From: Leeuwenhoekiella sp.
GTDB taxonomy: Bacteria; Bacteroidota; Bacteroidia; Flavobacteriales; Flavobacteriaceae
DNA length: 64,000 nucleotides
Reading direction: 5' to 3'
Assembly: GCA_002708845.1 (NCBI GenBank)
Contig: PAPI01000036.1
Location: forward strand, 1 to 64,000
Positions 33,512-42,125 of this stretch are shown here, piece by piece. The position numbers and the translations under genes were made by a program. Every line of letters starts with the position of its first letter. Position 1 is the stretch's first letter. Under the pieces are notes generated by a model that worked only from the letters and a program-made list of their open reading frames with translations, did no database searches and was not told the DNA's origin.

Positions 33512-34267
33512 TTATTGCTTATTCACGACCGTACTCGAAGCCTGGTCCACACTCATAACCACAAGATCGGCAATATTCACATGGTAAGGTCTGGTAACCA
33601 CAAAATGAATGATGTCTGCAACGTCTTCAGCCTGTAGTGGTTTAAAACCCTGGTAGACTTTATCGGCTTTTTCAGAGTCTCCTTTAAAGCGCACATCGCT
33701 GAATTCGGTTTCTACCATTCCCGGATTTACTGCTCCCACGCGTATATTGTATCCATTCAAATCGAGTCGCATCCCCTGATTGATGGCGTCTACCGCGTGT
33801 TTACTGGCACAGTAAACATTGCCTTTGGGATAAACTTCTTTTCCGGCAGTAGAGCCAATATTGATGATATGACCACTGTTTGCCTTGATCATTTTTGGGA
33901 TGATAACATCGCTTACATACAGCAAACCTTTTACATTGATGTCGAGCATTGCGTCCCAATCATCAGTGCTACCATCCTGAATAGGATCAAGACCGTGAGC
34001 ATTACCTGCATTATTGATAAGGATGTCTATTTGCTGAAAATCTTCAGGCAAACCAGATATAGCTTGCTGCACCGCTTTCTTGTCACGAACGTCAAAATTT
34101 AAGGTGTGAACCTTAACACGCTTGCTCAAAGCCCCTTGAAGTACATCCAGACGATCCTGCCTTCTTCCACAGAGAATAAGATTGATTCCGTTTGCTGCGA
34201 AATGCGTTGCAGTTGCTTTACCAATCCCGCTGGTGGCACCGGTTATAAATGCTGTTTTTGTTTTCAT
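33512..34267 (-). CDS. short-chain dehydrogenase (YdfG-like)
   Basis: NAD(P)-dependent short-chain dehydrogenase of 251 residues. It has the cofactor loop TGATSGIG (residues 9-16), NNAGNAHG, and the catalytic set Ser139, Tyr152 and Lys156 (GSTAG and YCASK). The overall sequence, including AVNPGMVETEFSDVRFKGD and the DVADIIHFVVTRP end, is close to the YdfG branch that acts on 3-hydroxy acids such as serine and on malonic semialdehyde. The ATG at 34267 is preferred to 34288. Confidence 0.92.
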   Translation of the reverse strand: MKTKTAFITGATSGIGKATATHFAANGINLILCGRRQDRLDVLQGALSKRVKVHTLNFDVRDKKAVQQAISGLPEDFQQIDILINNAGNAHGLDPIQDGSTDDWDAMLDINVKGLLYVSDVIIPKMIKANSGHIINIGSTAGKEVYPKGNVYCASKHAVDAINQGMRLDLNGYNIRVGAVNPGMVETEFSDVRFKGDSEKADKVYQGFKPLQAEDVADIIHFVVTRPYHVNIADLVVMSVDQASSTVVNKQ

Positions 34268-34418
34268 AAATTTAATTTTTTTAGTCAAATGAAAAATAAG
34301 GTTTTACCTACGCTGCGCTCCTTAAAGCAATACTAAACTTCGTTAATTGCCGTTAAAGGATTTGATAATGAGCCCTAGGCACAACATCTTTGGGAAATCT
34401 AATCTTAAAAATTAAACA

Positions 34419-35258
34419 ATGAAAACTATATTTAAATTAAGTATGCTATTTGTAGCATTTATAGCATTCACTTCCTGTAGTGATGATTCTAATTCTTCTG
34501 AACGCGGAACTGCAGGTATGTCCCTGAGACTGGTAGATGGTCCTGGCGATTATGATCACGTTTTTATCGATGTGGAAGCAGTTGTTGTTAAATATAACGA
34601 GGACTTTGATGATAACGATGATGCAACAGACGATGATGACTTTGAAAGAGATGAGTACGAATTGCTTGTAGACCCAGAAATTTATGACCTTCTTGAGTTA
34701 ACCGGTGGTTCTTATGCTTTGCTTGCTGATGAAAATATTCCCGCTGGAGCTATCAATCAGATTAGACTTATCTTAGGTTCAGATAATACCGTGGTTGTGG
34801 ATGGTCAGGCATATCCACTTCAAACCCCCAGTGCACAACAATCGGGTTTAAAAGTTCAGTTTAACCAGAATCTTGAAGCTGGTGTATTTTATACTGTAGT
34901 ACTCGATTTTGATGTTAAAAAATCAATTGTTACACAAGGCAACGGGAGTTACCTACTTAAACCTGTAATTCGGGCAAGTGCTATTGAAGCAACCGGTGCA
35001 ATTTCGGGTAGTGTATTTACTACTGGCGATGTAGTCATTCCTGCTACCGTGAGTACTTTAGTAGGTGGTACCGAAGTTTCTACCTCGACCAATGCCGATG
35101 GAGATTTTGAATTAGTAGGCTTACCTGAAGGAAATTATGATTTGACTGTAAGAGCTGAAATTACTGAAGGTGTTATCACTACTTTTATTGTGGAAGATGT
35201 TACCGTAGAAAACGGGGAGACAACAAGTGCTGGTGTAATCACTGTCGTCGAAGAATAA
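34419..35258 (+). CDS. DUF4382 lipoprotein with carboxypeptidase-regulatory-like domain
   Basis: Predicted surface lipoprotein, 279 residues: signal with lipobox (AFTSC), a DUF4382 beta-sandwich (about residues 33-185, LVDGPGDYDHVFIDVEAVVV and IPAGAINQIRLILG), including an acidic stretch with many Asp (about 65-85), then a C-terminal carboxypeptidase-regulatory-like domain (GAISGSVFTTGDVVIPATVS, FELVGLPEGNYDLTV). The two-domain order is common in Bacteroidota; function unknown, probably binding or adhesion. Monocistronic with a terminator. Confidence 0.88.
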   Translation: MKTIFKLSMLFVAFIAFTSCSDDSNSSERGTAGMSLRLVDGPGDYDHVFIDVEAVVVKYNEDFDDNDDATDDDDFERDEYELLVDPEIYDLLELTGGSYALLADENIPAGAINQIRLILGSDNTVVVDGQAYPLQTPSAQQSGLKVQFNQNLEAGVFYTVVLDFDVKKSIVTQGNGSYLLKPVIRASAIEATGAISGSVFTTGDVVIPATVSTLVGGTEVSTSTNADGDFELVGLPEGNYDLTVRAEITEGVITTFIVEDVTVENGETTSAGVITVVEE

Positions 35259-35279
35259 ATACGAAATACCCTATATTTG

Positions 35280-35310
35280 AAAAGCAATCTGAAAAGGTTG
35301 CTTTTTTTTT
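35280..35310 (+). terminator. intrinsic terminator after the DUF4382 gene
   Basis: AAAAGCAA (35280-35287) and TTGCTTTT (35298-35305) form a perfect 8-bp stem followed by a run of T. Confidence 0.85.
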
Positions 35311-35329
35311 GCAACAAATCATTTTTAAA

Positions 35330-35382
35330 CCAGTCATTAGAGACACTACAGTCAGGTGGTTTCTAATGTGAAGTTTGACTGG
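35330..35382. promoter_or_regulatory. nested inverted repeats upstream of the Bat operon
   Basis: CCAGTCA (35330-35336) is complementary to TGACTGG (35376-35382), and inside it CATTAGA (35335-35341) is complementary to TCTAATG (35362-35368). The two helices can stack with a bulge on the 3' side. It lies 85 bases before the moxR start and after a terminator, so it could be an operator or a structured leader. Confidence 0.45.
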
Positions 35383-35466
35383 GGTTTTAACGAGAGCTTA
35401 ACGCACTCATCTTAAAGAAAATTTAACCTTTAGAATGTAAAATATACATTAATAGCATAATAGATT

Positions 35467-36471
35467 ATGGAAAATACCGGCGCATCTGTTGATATTGGAG
35501 CCATCAATGAAAAAATTGAAAGAGAAAGTGCTTTTGTAAAGATCCTAACGATGGAAATGAATAAGGTCATCGTAGGACAAAAACATATGGTCGAAAGACT
35601 TTTGATAGGCCTGCTGGGTCGCGGACACATTCTGCTCGAAGGGGTTCCCGGTCTGGCAAAAACCCTGGCGATTAATACCCTCTCACAGGCTGTTCACGGG
35701 AGTTTTAGCCGTATTCAGTTTACGCCCGATCTACTTCCTGCCGATGTCGTGGGAACACTGATTTACAATATGAAGCTGAATGATTTCAGCATTAAAAAAG
35801 GACCCATCTTTGCCAATTTTGTACTGGCCGATGAGATCAACCGGGCTCCGGCAAAAGTACAGAGTGCTTTGCTTGAAGCGATGCAGGAAAAGCAGGTGAC
35901 CATTGGGGATGAAACCTTTAAACTGGATGCTCCATTTCTGGTAATGGCTACCCAAAACCCGGTGGAACAAGAAGGTACTTATCCATTGCCTGAAGCTCAG
36001 GTAGACCGTTTTATGTTGAAAACGGTTATCGATTATCCAAAACACGCCGAAGAACAACTCATCATCCGTCAAAATCTTAAAGGGTCTTATGAAAAAGTAA
36101 ACCCGGTGGTTTCAGTAGAGCAGATTTTACGTGCTCAGGAAGCAGTGCGTGAGGTCTATATGGACGAAAAGATTGAAAAATATATTTTAGATATCATTTT
36201 CGCAACGCGTTACCCTGAAAACTACAAACTAGCCGATCTAAAACCACTTATCAGTTTTGGTTCGTCTCCACGGGGTAGTATCAACCTGGCTACCGCGTCT
36301 AAATGTTATGCCTTTATCAAAGGGCGTGGCTATGTGATTCCTGAAGATGTGCGTGCTATTGTACACGATGTATTGCGCCACCGTATCGGGATTACCTATG
36401 AGGCAGAGGCCGAAAATGTAACTACCGAAGAAATCATCAACAAGATCGTAAACGAGATCGAAGTACCTTAA
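35467..36471 (+). CDS. MoxR-family AAA+ ATPase
   Basis: MoxR-type AAA+ ATPase of 334 residues, chaperone-like, probably working with the von Willebrand A proteins encoded downstream. Walker A is GVPGLAKT, Walker B is VLADEINRAP, and sensor motif ATQNPVEQEGTYPLPEAQVDRF is intact. It is the first gene of the Bat (Bacteroides aerotolerance) operon, followed after 81 bases by the DUF58 gene. Confidence 0.94.
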   Translation: MENTGASVDIGAINEKIERESAFVKILTMEMNKVIVGQKHMVERLLIGLLGRGHILLEGVPGLAKTLAINTLSQAVHGSFSRIQFTPDLLPADVVGTLIYNMKLNDFSIKKGPIFANFVLADEINRAPAKVQSALLEAMQEKQVTIGDETFKLDAPFLVMATQNPVEQEGTYPLPEAQVDRFMLKTVIDYPKHAEEQLIIRQNLKGSYEKVNPVVSVEQILRAQEAVREVYMDEKIEKYILDIIFATRYPENYKLADLKPLISFGSSPRGSINLATASKCYAFIKGRGYVIPEDVRAIVHDVLRHRIGITYEAEAENVTTEEIINKIVNEIEVP

Positions 36472-36484
36472 AACCAGATAAGCA

Positions 36485-36545
36485 GTCTCAGTTTGCAGTT
36501 TATATTTCTTTTTGGAAACTGCCTGCTGCTACTGCCTGCTGATTC
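36485..36545. repeat. short direct repeats and hairpin in the moxR-DUF58 gap
   Basis: ACTGCCTGCTG occurs at 36518-36528 and again at 36531-36541 (period 13). GCAGTTT (36495-36501) and AAACTGC (36516-36522) can form a hairpin. CTGCC-type repeats like these look like a dispersed intergenic element rather than a site made for this operon; that is inference. Confidence 0.55.
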
Positions 36546-36552
36546 CTGAATT

Positions 36553-37419
36553 ATGGATACTAAAGAGCTTTTAAAAAAAGTACGCAAGATTGAGATCAAG
36601 ACCAGGCGACTGTCTGATCATATTTTTGGAGGAGAATACCATTCTACCTTTAAAGGGCGGGGTATGACTTTTAGTGAAGTGCGTCAGTATCAGTTTGGTG
36701 ATGATGTGCGTAATATAGACTGGAATGTGACTGCGCGCTACAGCGAGCCGTTTGTAAAGGTTTTTGAAGAAGAGCGCGAACTAACCATGATGCTTATTGC
36801 TGATGTGAGTGGGTCAGAATTCTTCGGTACAGACCAGCAGTTTAAATCGGAGATCGTAACCGAGATCGCGGCAACGCTTGCCTTTTCGGCACTTCAAAAC
36901 AATGATAAAATCGGTTTGATTTTGTTTTCAGATGGTATTGAGCTTTACATTCCGCCTAAAAAAGGAAAGTCTCACGTGCTGCGCATCATACGCGAACTAC
37001 TTGAGTTTAAGCCCAAAAGTAAACGTACCGATGTTGCTCAGGCACTTAAATTTTTATCAAGTGTGATGAAGAAGAAAGCTATAGTTTTTGTGCTTTCAGA
37101 TTTTATAGCAGATGATTACAACGATACGATGAAAATCGCGGCCAAACGTCATGATATTACAGGTATTCGAATTTACGACCGTCGCGAAGAGGAAATTCCC
37201 AGTCTGGGAGTGGTGCAGATGGAAGATGAAGAGACGGGCGAACTGCTTTTGGTTAATACCACTTCGCGAAAAGTGCGCGATAATTATGCCAGCTACTACC
37301 GTGACCGCGTGGGCTATTTTAAGGAAAGCTTTACGCGCAGTGGAGCAGGCGTGATCGATGTACGTACTGATGAGAGTTATGTAAAAAAATTGCTTGGTTA
37401 TTTTAAAAGAAGAGGATAA
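36553..37419 (+). CDS. DUF58 domain protein of the Bat operon
   Basis: DUF58 protein of 288 residues with a degenerate von Willebrand A fold. The family core appears as FSEVRQYQFGDDVRNIDWNVTARYSEPFVKVFEEERE, followed by MLIADVSGSEFFGT, which has a DxSxS-like MIDAS start (Asp-Val-Ser-Gly-Ser). No membrane segment is visible, so it is probably cytoplasmic, near MoxR. It is second in the operon; the next gene starts 7 bases after its stop. Confidence 0.92.
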   Translation: MDTKELLKKVRKIEIKTRRLSDHIFGGEYHSTFKGRGMTFSEVRQYQFGDDVRNIDWNVTARYSEPFVKVFEEERELTMMLIADVSGSEFFGTDQQFKSEIVTEIAATLAFSALQNNDKIGLILFSDGIELYIPPKKGKSHVLRIIRELLEFKPKSKRTDVAQALKFLSSVMKKKAIVFVLSDFIADDYNDTMKIAAKRHDITGIRIYDRREEEIPSLGVVQMEDEETGELLLVNTTSRKVRDNYASYYRDRVGYFKESFTRSGAGVIDVRTDESYVKKLLGYFKRRG

Positions 37420-37426
37420 TAGCACA

Positions 37427-39112
37427 ATGAATAATAACCCTAAAACATTCCCAAAGTCTGCAGGTTTTAAACTAACGCTCAAACATCTGTGCCTAGGTCT
37501 GCTGCTTGTTTTTCAGATTAATCTGTTGCAGGCTCAGCAGGTAAAGGCCGGTGTTGACAGTACTAATGTTTTAATAGGGGAGCAAATTACCTATGCCATC
37601 AATGTAGAGGCAGACTCTACAGACCTGGTTATGTTTCCTGAAGGACAGAGTTTTGTGCCGCTTGAGGTGATTGAAACCTATAAGACCGACACCTCGTATG
37701 CGGGTGCAAAAATGAACCTGATCAAGCGATACGGGCTTACCCAGTTTGATAGCGGTAGTTATACGATTCCGCGACAGGTTATTAGCATTAACCAGAAACC
37801 TTTTTATACCGATTCGATATCGGTTGAGGTTAATAATGTCGCAGTCGATACGACCAAACAGGGGCTTTATGACATTAAAGAAATTGTTGAAGTAGAACGG
37901 GCTACCAGTAAAATCTGGGAGTATTTGTTGTACTTTTTACTACTGGCAGTTGTAATTGGTATTTTCTTGTTTTTCATCATTCGTAGAAGCCGCAAGAAAG
38001 CCGAAGCAGCACGGAAACTTCCTCCGTTTGAGCAGGCAATGGTTTCGCTTAAACAATTGGATGAAGAATATAAAGAACCTGCACGCGGACTTTCGGCGCA
38101 GGATGTTTCAAAAGCCTATTATTCTAAGCTTACTGATATTGTAAGACATTATCTGGATGAGGAGGTCTACGACCGCTCTATGGAAAGTACTTCGGGCGAA
38201 CTTATTGAGCGTCTGCTTGAGGAAAAACAAAAAGGCAGAATAGACCTGAGCAAAGAGACCATTCTTAAACTCGATCAGATTTTAAAACGTGCCGATTTAA
38301 CCAAGTTTGCACGAACAGCACCAGGCGAGGGACAGGCGCAGGCAGACCGTATTGTCGCTGAAGAAATTGTTAAGGAAACCAAAGAATCAATCCCTGAACC
38401 TACAGAAGAAGAATTGATGCGGGATGCGGCATATCGTGAAGCTTTGGCTAAACGTCGCAAGCGCAAATTAATTCTCACCGGCGTATTGGGAGTCTTTGCC
38501 ATACTGGTAATCTCCACCGGAATTTTAATTGCAACAAAAGGTTTTGATTTTGTCAAAGATAACTTTATAGGTCACCCGTCTAAAGATTTACTAGAAGGCG
38601 ACTGGGTACGTAGCGAGTATGGTTATCCACCTATTATCGTGAGCACGCCCCGCGTGTTGGAGCGAGGAGAAATTCCTATGCCCGATTCTTTAGCCGTCAT
38701 GATGAATATGAACACTTTTGCTTACGGAAGCCTTATTGATCAATTTTATGTAGCGGTTAATAATGTGCGTTATTCCGCTAAACAGGAAGCCAATCTGGAT
38801 GGCGCTGTTCAGGGAATGATCAGCACTCTGGAAGCCAATGGTGCCAAAAATCTAGTTGTTAAAACCGAAAAATACACCACGCCGGAAGGAACTGAAGGCC
38901 TGCGTGTCTTTGGCTCGGGTGAGTTCCCCCAGACTTTGAATAAGAAGAAATTTGACGCCGGTGAATATGAGCTCTTGCTCTTTACAACTCCCGGAGTGCT
39001 TCAGCAGGTGATGGTAACCTGGCGTGAAGATGACCGGTATGCCGCTCAGATAGCGCAGCGCATCATCAATTCAGTAGAACTTCAAAAAACAGTACCTACT
39101 AATGTTAAGTAA
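37427..39112 (+). CDS. Bat operon membrane protein, BatD-like N-terminal domain
   Basis: Unnamed member of flavobacterial Bat operons, 561 residues. A signal peptide (LCLGLLLVFQINLLQAQ) leads to a periplasmic beta domain (residues about 35-150, GVDSTNVLIGEQITYAINVEAD) like those in BatD and DUF4381 proteins. A first membrane helix (YLLYFLLLAVVIGIFLFFI), a long cytoplasmic helical part, a second helix (LILTGVLGVFAILVISTGILI) and a periplasmic C-terminal domain follow. The ATG at 37427 fits the signal peptide better than 37394. It overlaps batA by 11 bases. Confidence 0.82.
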   Translation: MNNNPKTFPKSAGFKLTLKHLCLGLLLVFQINLLQAQQVKAGVDSTNVLIGEQITYAINVEADSTDLVMFPEGQSFVPLEVIETYKTDTSYAGAKMNLIKRYGLTQFDSGSYTIPRQVISINQKPFYTDSISVEVNNVAVDTTKQGLYDIKEIVEVERATSKIWEYLLYFLLLAVVIGIFLFFIIRRSRKKAEAARKLPPFEQAMVSLKQLDEEYKEPARGLSAQDVSKAYYSKLTDIVRHYLDEEVYDRSMESTSGELIERLLEEKQKGRIDLSKETILKLDQILKRADLTKFARTAPGEGQAQADRIVAEEIVKETKESIPEPTEEELMRDAAYREALAKRRKRKLILTGVLGVFAILVISTGILIATKGFDFVKDNFIGHPSKDLLEGDWVRSEYGYPPIIVSTPRVLERGEIPMPDSLAVMMNMNTFAYGSLIDQFYVAVNNVRYSAKQEANLDGAVQGMISTLEANGAKNLVVKTEKYTTPEGTEGLRVFGSGEFPQTLNKKKFDAGEYELLLFTTPGVLQQVMVTWREDDRYAAQIAQRIINSVELQKTVPTNVK

Positions 39113-40106
39113 TTTTGAATTTCAAAATCCTGAATTTTTCTGGCTGCTTTTGGCTTTGCCAATTGCTGCGGTTTGGTATTTCTTAAAACGAAATAAACTC
39201 ACGGCACAGGTAAAACTTTCGAGCCTTAAAGGTTTTAAAGCAGGAAGCGGGTTGCTTGCAAAACTGCGCCCCATACTTTTTATTTTACGTTTGCTTGCTC
39301 TTGCCTGTCTTATTACTGCTTTGGCTCGCCCACGCAACGTTGATGTTTCTACCCGTACCAAAACGACTCGAGGTATAGATATTGTCATAGCCATTGATGT
39401 TTCGGCGAGTATGCTCGCACGTGATTTACGGCCCAACAGGCTAGATGCCTTAAAAGATGTAGCTGCAGAGTTTATACGCCAGCGCCCTAATGATCGTATT
39501 GGCCTGGTTGAATATGCGGGCGAAAGCTATACACGCACCCCCATCACCAGCGATAAAGCCATTGTGCTGAGTTCGCTTGACGATGTAAGTTATAACAGCA
39601 TAATTGAAGGTGGCACCGCTATAGGAATGGGACTGGCCACCTCAGTAAACCGTTTAAAAGATAGTAAGGCGACCAGCAAAGTGATTATTTTGATGACTGA
39701 TGGGGTGAATAACGCAGGTTTTATAGAGCCTGCTATTGCCAGTGAGCTCGCTCAGGAATATGGTATTAAAGTGTATACCATTGGTCTGGGGACTAACGGT
39801 ACCGCGCTTTCACCCACAAACATAAGACCTGATGGTAGTTTTATTTACGGCAGAATCCCGGTTGAGATAGACGAAGAATTGCTTAAAACCATAGCAGACG
39901 AGACTGGCGGGCTCTACTTCCGGGCGACTGATAATGAAAAACTGGAACAGATTTATGCCGAAATCAACAAGCTCGAAAAGACCGATGTTGAAGAATTTAA
40001 GTATACCAATTATGAAGAAAAGTACCGTCCGCTGGTGATTTTGGCAGGGCTGTTGCTTTTGTTTGAATTGCTGTTGCGCTACACGGTTTTCAGGAGTTTT
40101 GTTTAA
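39102..40106 (+). CDS. batA: BatA, von Willebrand A membrane protein
   Basis: Membrane-anchored von Willebrand A protein of 334 residues. Two N-terminal helices (FFWLLLALPIAAVWYF and LFILRLLALACLITAL) precede a VWA domain with an intact MIDAS motif, DVSAS, and the later TDGVNN. A last helix (LVILAGLLLLFELLLRY) closes the protein, leaving the VWA domain outside the membrane between helices. Aerotolerance proteins of this type affect oxygen resistance in Bacteroides. It overlaps the previous gene by 11 bases. Confidence 0.93.
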   Translation: MLSNFEFQNPEFFWLLLALPIAAVWYFLKRNKLTAQVKLSSLKGFKAGSGLLAKLRPILFILRLLALACLITALARPRNVDVSTRTKTTRGIDIVIAIDVSASMLARDLRPNRLDALKDVAAEFIRQRPNDRIGLVEYAGESYTRTPITSDKAIVLSSLDDVSYNSIIEGGTAIGMGLATSVNRLKDSKATSKVIILMTDGVNNAGFIEPAIASELAQEYGIKVYTIGLGTNGTALSPTNIRPDGSFIYGRIPVEIDEELLKTIADETGGLYFRATDNEKLEQIYAEINKLEKTDVEEFKYTNYEEKYRPLVILAGLLLLFELLLRYTVFRSFV

Positions 40107-40184
40107 CAGTTATAAACATTCAGCTCTGCTGCGTCAAAAGCTGATTTGAATAGAAATAATAACAATAGTAATAGATAATAATCT

Positions 40185-41234
40185 ATGTATTTATTGGAAG
40201 AAAAAATATGGTTTTGGGCCCTGCTTGCCATCCCGGCAGTAGTGTTGCTGTATCTGGCAGTAAGCCTCTGGAAACGCAATGCACAAAAACGCTTTGTGGC
40301 CAACCGGGAGTTGTTGGGTGCGCTTACTCCGCAACGTTCGGTATTTAAGCCGGTGTTTAAACTGGTTTTGATCTGCCTGGCCATAGCTTTAATGGCTGTT
40401 GCTCTGGTAAATCCCAAGATCGGCACGAAGCTGGAAACGGTTAAGCGGGAAGGGGTTGATGTGGTATTTGCGGTTGACGTTTCAAAAAGTATGGATGCCG
40501 AAGATATCGCACCCAGCCGTATGGAAAAGGCCAAGCAGTTGGTAACCCAAATCATAAATAATCTGGGGAGTGACCGCGTGGGAATCATTGCCTATGCAGG
40601 TAGTGCGTATCCCCAATTGCCTATAACGACCGATTACAGCAGTGCCAAAATGTTCCTCAACGCGATGAATACCGATATGCTTTCAAGCCAGGGAACGGCA
40701 ATTAAAGACGCTATTGAGTTGGCCAAGACCTATTACGATGATGACGAGCAGACCAACCGGGTTTTGGTGATTATTTCAGATGGGGAAGACCATGCCGGTA
40801 ATGCCGCAGCGATCGCAGAGTCTGCGCAAGAAGAAGGCATCCGCATTTTTACAATTGGCGTGGGTACTGAAGCCGGTGACCGCATTCCCATTAAGCGGAA
40901 CGGTGTGGTGCAGTCTTACAAAAAAGATCAGGATGGCGAGACGGTTATTACAAAGTTAAATCCCGAAACGCTGCAGGAAATTGCCAAAGAAGCTAATGGA
41001 GAATACATCAATGGCAACAGTACTCAGGAGGTGGTTGATAAGATGAGCACCGCTTTTGGTCAAATGGATAAAAAAGAGTTTGAGGCTAAGCAGTTTGCCG
41101 ATTTTAAAGACCAGTTTCAGTGGTTTGTAGGCGCGGCATTATTCTTGTTATTTTTGGATGTGTTTCTGCTTGAGCGTAAAACCGCCTGGGTACGTAAACT
41201 CAACCTGTTTAACGAAAACAAAAAAGATAATTAA
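40185..41234 (+). CDS. batB: BatB, von Willebrand A membrane protein
   Basis: Second VWA protein of the Bat system, 349 residues, paralogous to the previous gene product. It has N-terminal helices (FWALLAIPAVVLLYLAV and LVLICLAIALMAVALV), a VWA domain with MIDAS DVSKS and the ISDGEDHAG motif, and a C-terminal helix (FQWFVGAALFLLFLDVFLL). A 78-base AT-rich gap separates it from batA. BatA and BatB are expected to form a complex with MoxR. Confidence 0.93.
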   Translation: MYLLEEKIWFWALLAIPAVVLLYLAVSLWKRNAQKRFVANRELLGALTPQRSVFKPVFKLVLICLAIALMAVALVNPKIGTKLETVKREGVDVVFAVDVSKSMDAEDIAPSRMEKAKQLVTQIINNLGSDRVGIIAYAGSAYPQLPITTDYSSAKMFLNAMNTDMLSSQGTAIKDAIELAKTYYDDDEQTNRVLVIISDGEDHAGNAAAIAESAQEEGIRIFTIGVGTEAGDRIPIKRNGVVQSYKKDQDGETVITKLNPETLQEIAKEANGEYINGNSTQEVVDKMSTAFGQMDKKEFEAKQFADFKDQFQWFVGAALFLLFLDVFLLERKTAWVRKLNLFNENKKDN

Positions 41235-41244
41235 GATTTTGAAG

Positions 41245-42102
41245 ATGAAGAGAGCGATAAAATCAAAAATGACGATTCTGGCAACATTACTAATGTTGGT
41301 ATCTGGGAGTCTTTTCGCGCAAAGCGAAAAACCAAATCCCGCTATTATAGAGGCGCAGGATTTTGTAGCTGAAGGTAATGAGGAGTTTGTGTCTAAAGAA
41401 TTTACGGCTGCCGAAACTTCGTATCGAAAAGCTGTTGCTAAAGACCCCGCAAATGTTGCAGCAAAATACAATATGGGCAACAACTACTACCGAAACAAAA
41501 AATACGATGAGGGTATGACGCGCTACCTTCAGGCAGCTGAAGTTGCCACTACCAAAGCTCAAAAGCACAAAGCCTATCACAATCTGGGTAACGCATTTTA
41601 TCAGCAGAAAGACTATAAAAAGGCTGTTGAAGCCTATAAAAATGCATTGCGTAACGACCCCACAGATGACGAGACCCGTTATAATTTAGCTTTGGCTAAA
41701 AAAGAAGAAGAGAAAAACGGTGGAGGTGGCGACGATAATAAAGACGATCAGAATCAGGATCAAAACCAGGATCAAAAAGATCAGAATGGTGAGGGTGATG
41801 ATCAGGAAAGCGATGATGGCAAACCCAAAGACGGTGACGGAGATAAGGAGAGCGATAAAGGCGAGGATAAGGAAGAAGACAAAGGCAAACCTAAGGACGG
41901 AGAAGGCGATCAGAAAGATCAGGGAGAAAATGGAGATAAGCCAAAAGATCAGCCTAAGCCACAGCCCGGTCAGGGACAGCTTTCACCTCAGCAGGTGAAG
42001 AGTTTACTTGAAGCCATGAAAAATGAAGAAAATAAAGTGCAGGAAAAAATAAACGCCGAGAAAGTTAAAGGTGCCAAAGTCAAAACAGATAAGGACTGGT
42101 AA
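41245..42102 (+). CDS. batC: BatC, TPR protein with acidic repetitive C-terminal region
   Basis: TPR protein of 285 residues starting at ATG 41245 (signal peptide MTILATLLMLVSGSLFAQ). TPR repeats cover about residues 40-155 (AAKYNMGNNYYRNKKYDEG, AYHNLGNAFYQQKDYKKAVE). A low-complexity region follows (about 160-250) rich in Asp, Glu, Lys, Gln and Asn, built of short DQNQDQ, GKPKDG and EDKGE-like units, then a final helix (PQQVKSLLEAMKNEE). The 10-base gap to batB points to one transcript. The low-complexity part may act as a flexible charged spacer. Confidence 0.9.
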   Translation: MKRAIKSKMTILATLLMLVSGSLFAQSEKPNPAIIEAQDFVAEGNEEFVSKEFTAAETSYRKAVAKDPANVAAKYNMGNNYYRNKKYDEGMTRYLQAAEVATTKAQKHKAYHNLGNAFYQQKDYKKAVEAYKNALRNDPTDDETRYNLALAKKEEEKNGGGGDDNKDDQNQDQNQDQKDQNGEGDDQESDDGKPKDGDGDKESDKGEDKEEDKGKPKDGEGDQKDQGENGDKPKDQPKPQPGQGQLSPQQVKSLLEAMKNEENKVQEKINAEKVKGAKVKTDKDW

Positions 42103-42125
42103 TCACTTTTAAGGTAAAAGCAGCA

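Noticed and set aside
34358-34386. GGCAC...CTTTG as a sigma-54 promoter before the DUF4382 gene
   Set aside because: The spacing between the two halves is wrong by two bases.
41720-41998. Lys/Arg-rich reading frame inside batC
   Set aside because: It is an off-frame reading of the acidic repeats of BatC and has no own start context.
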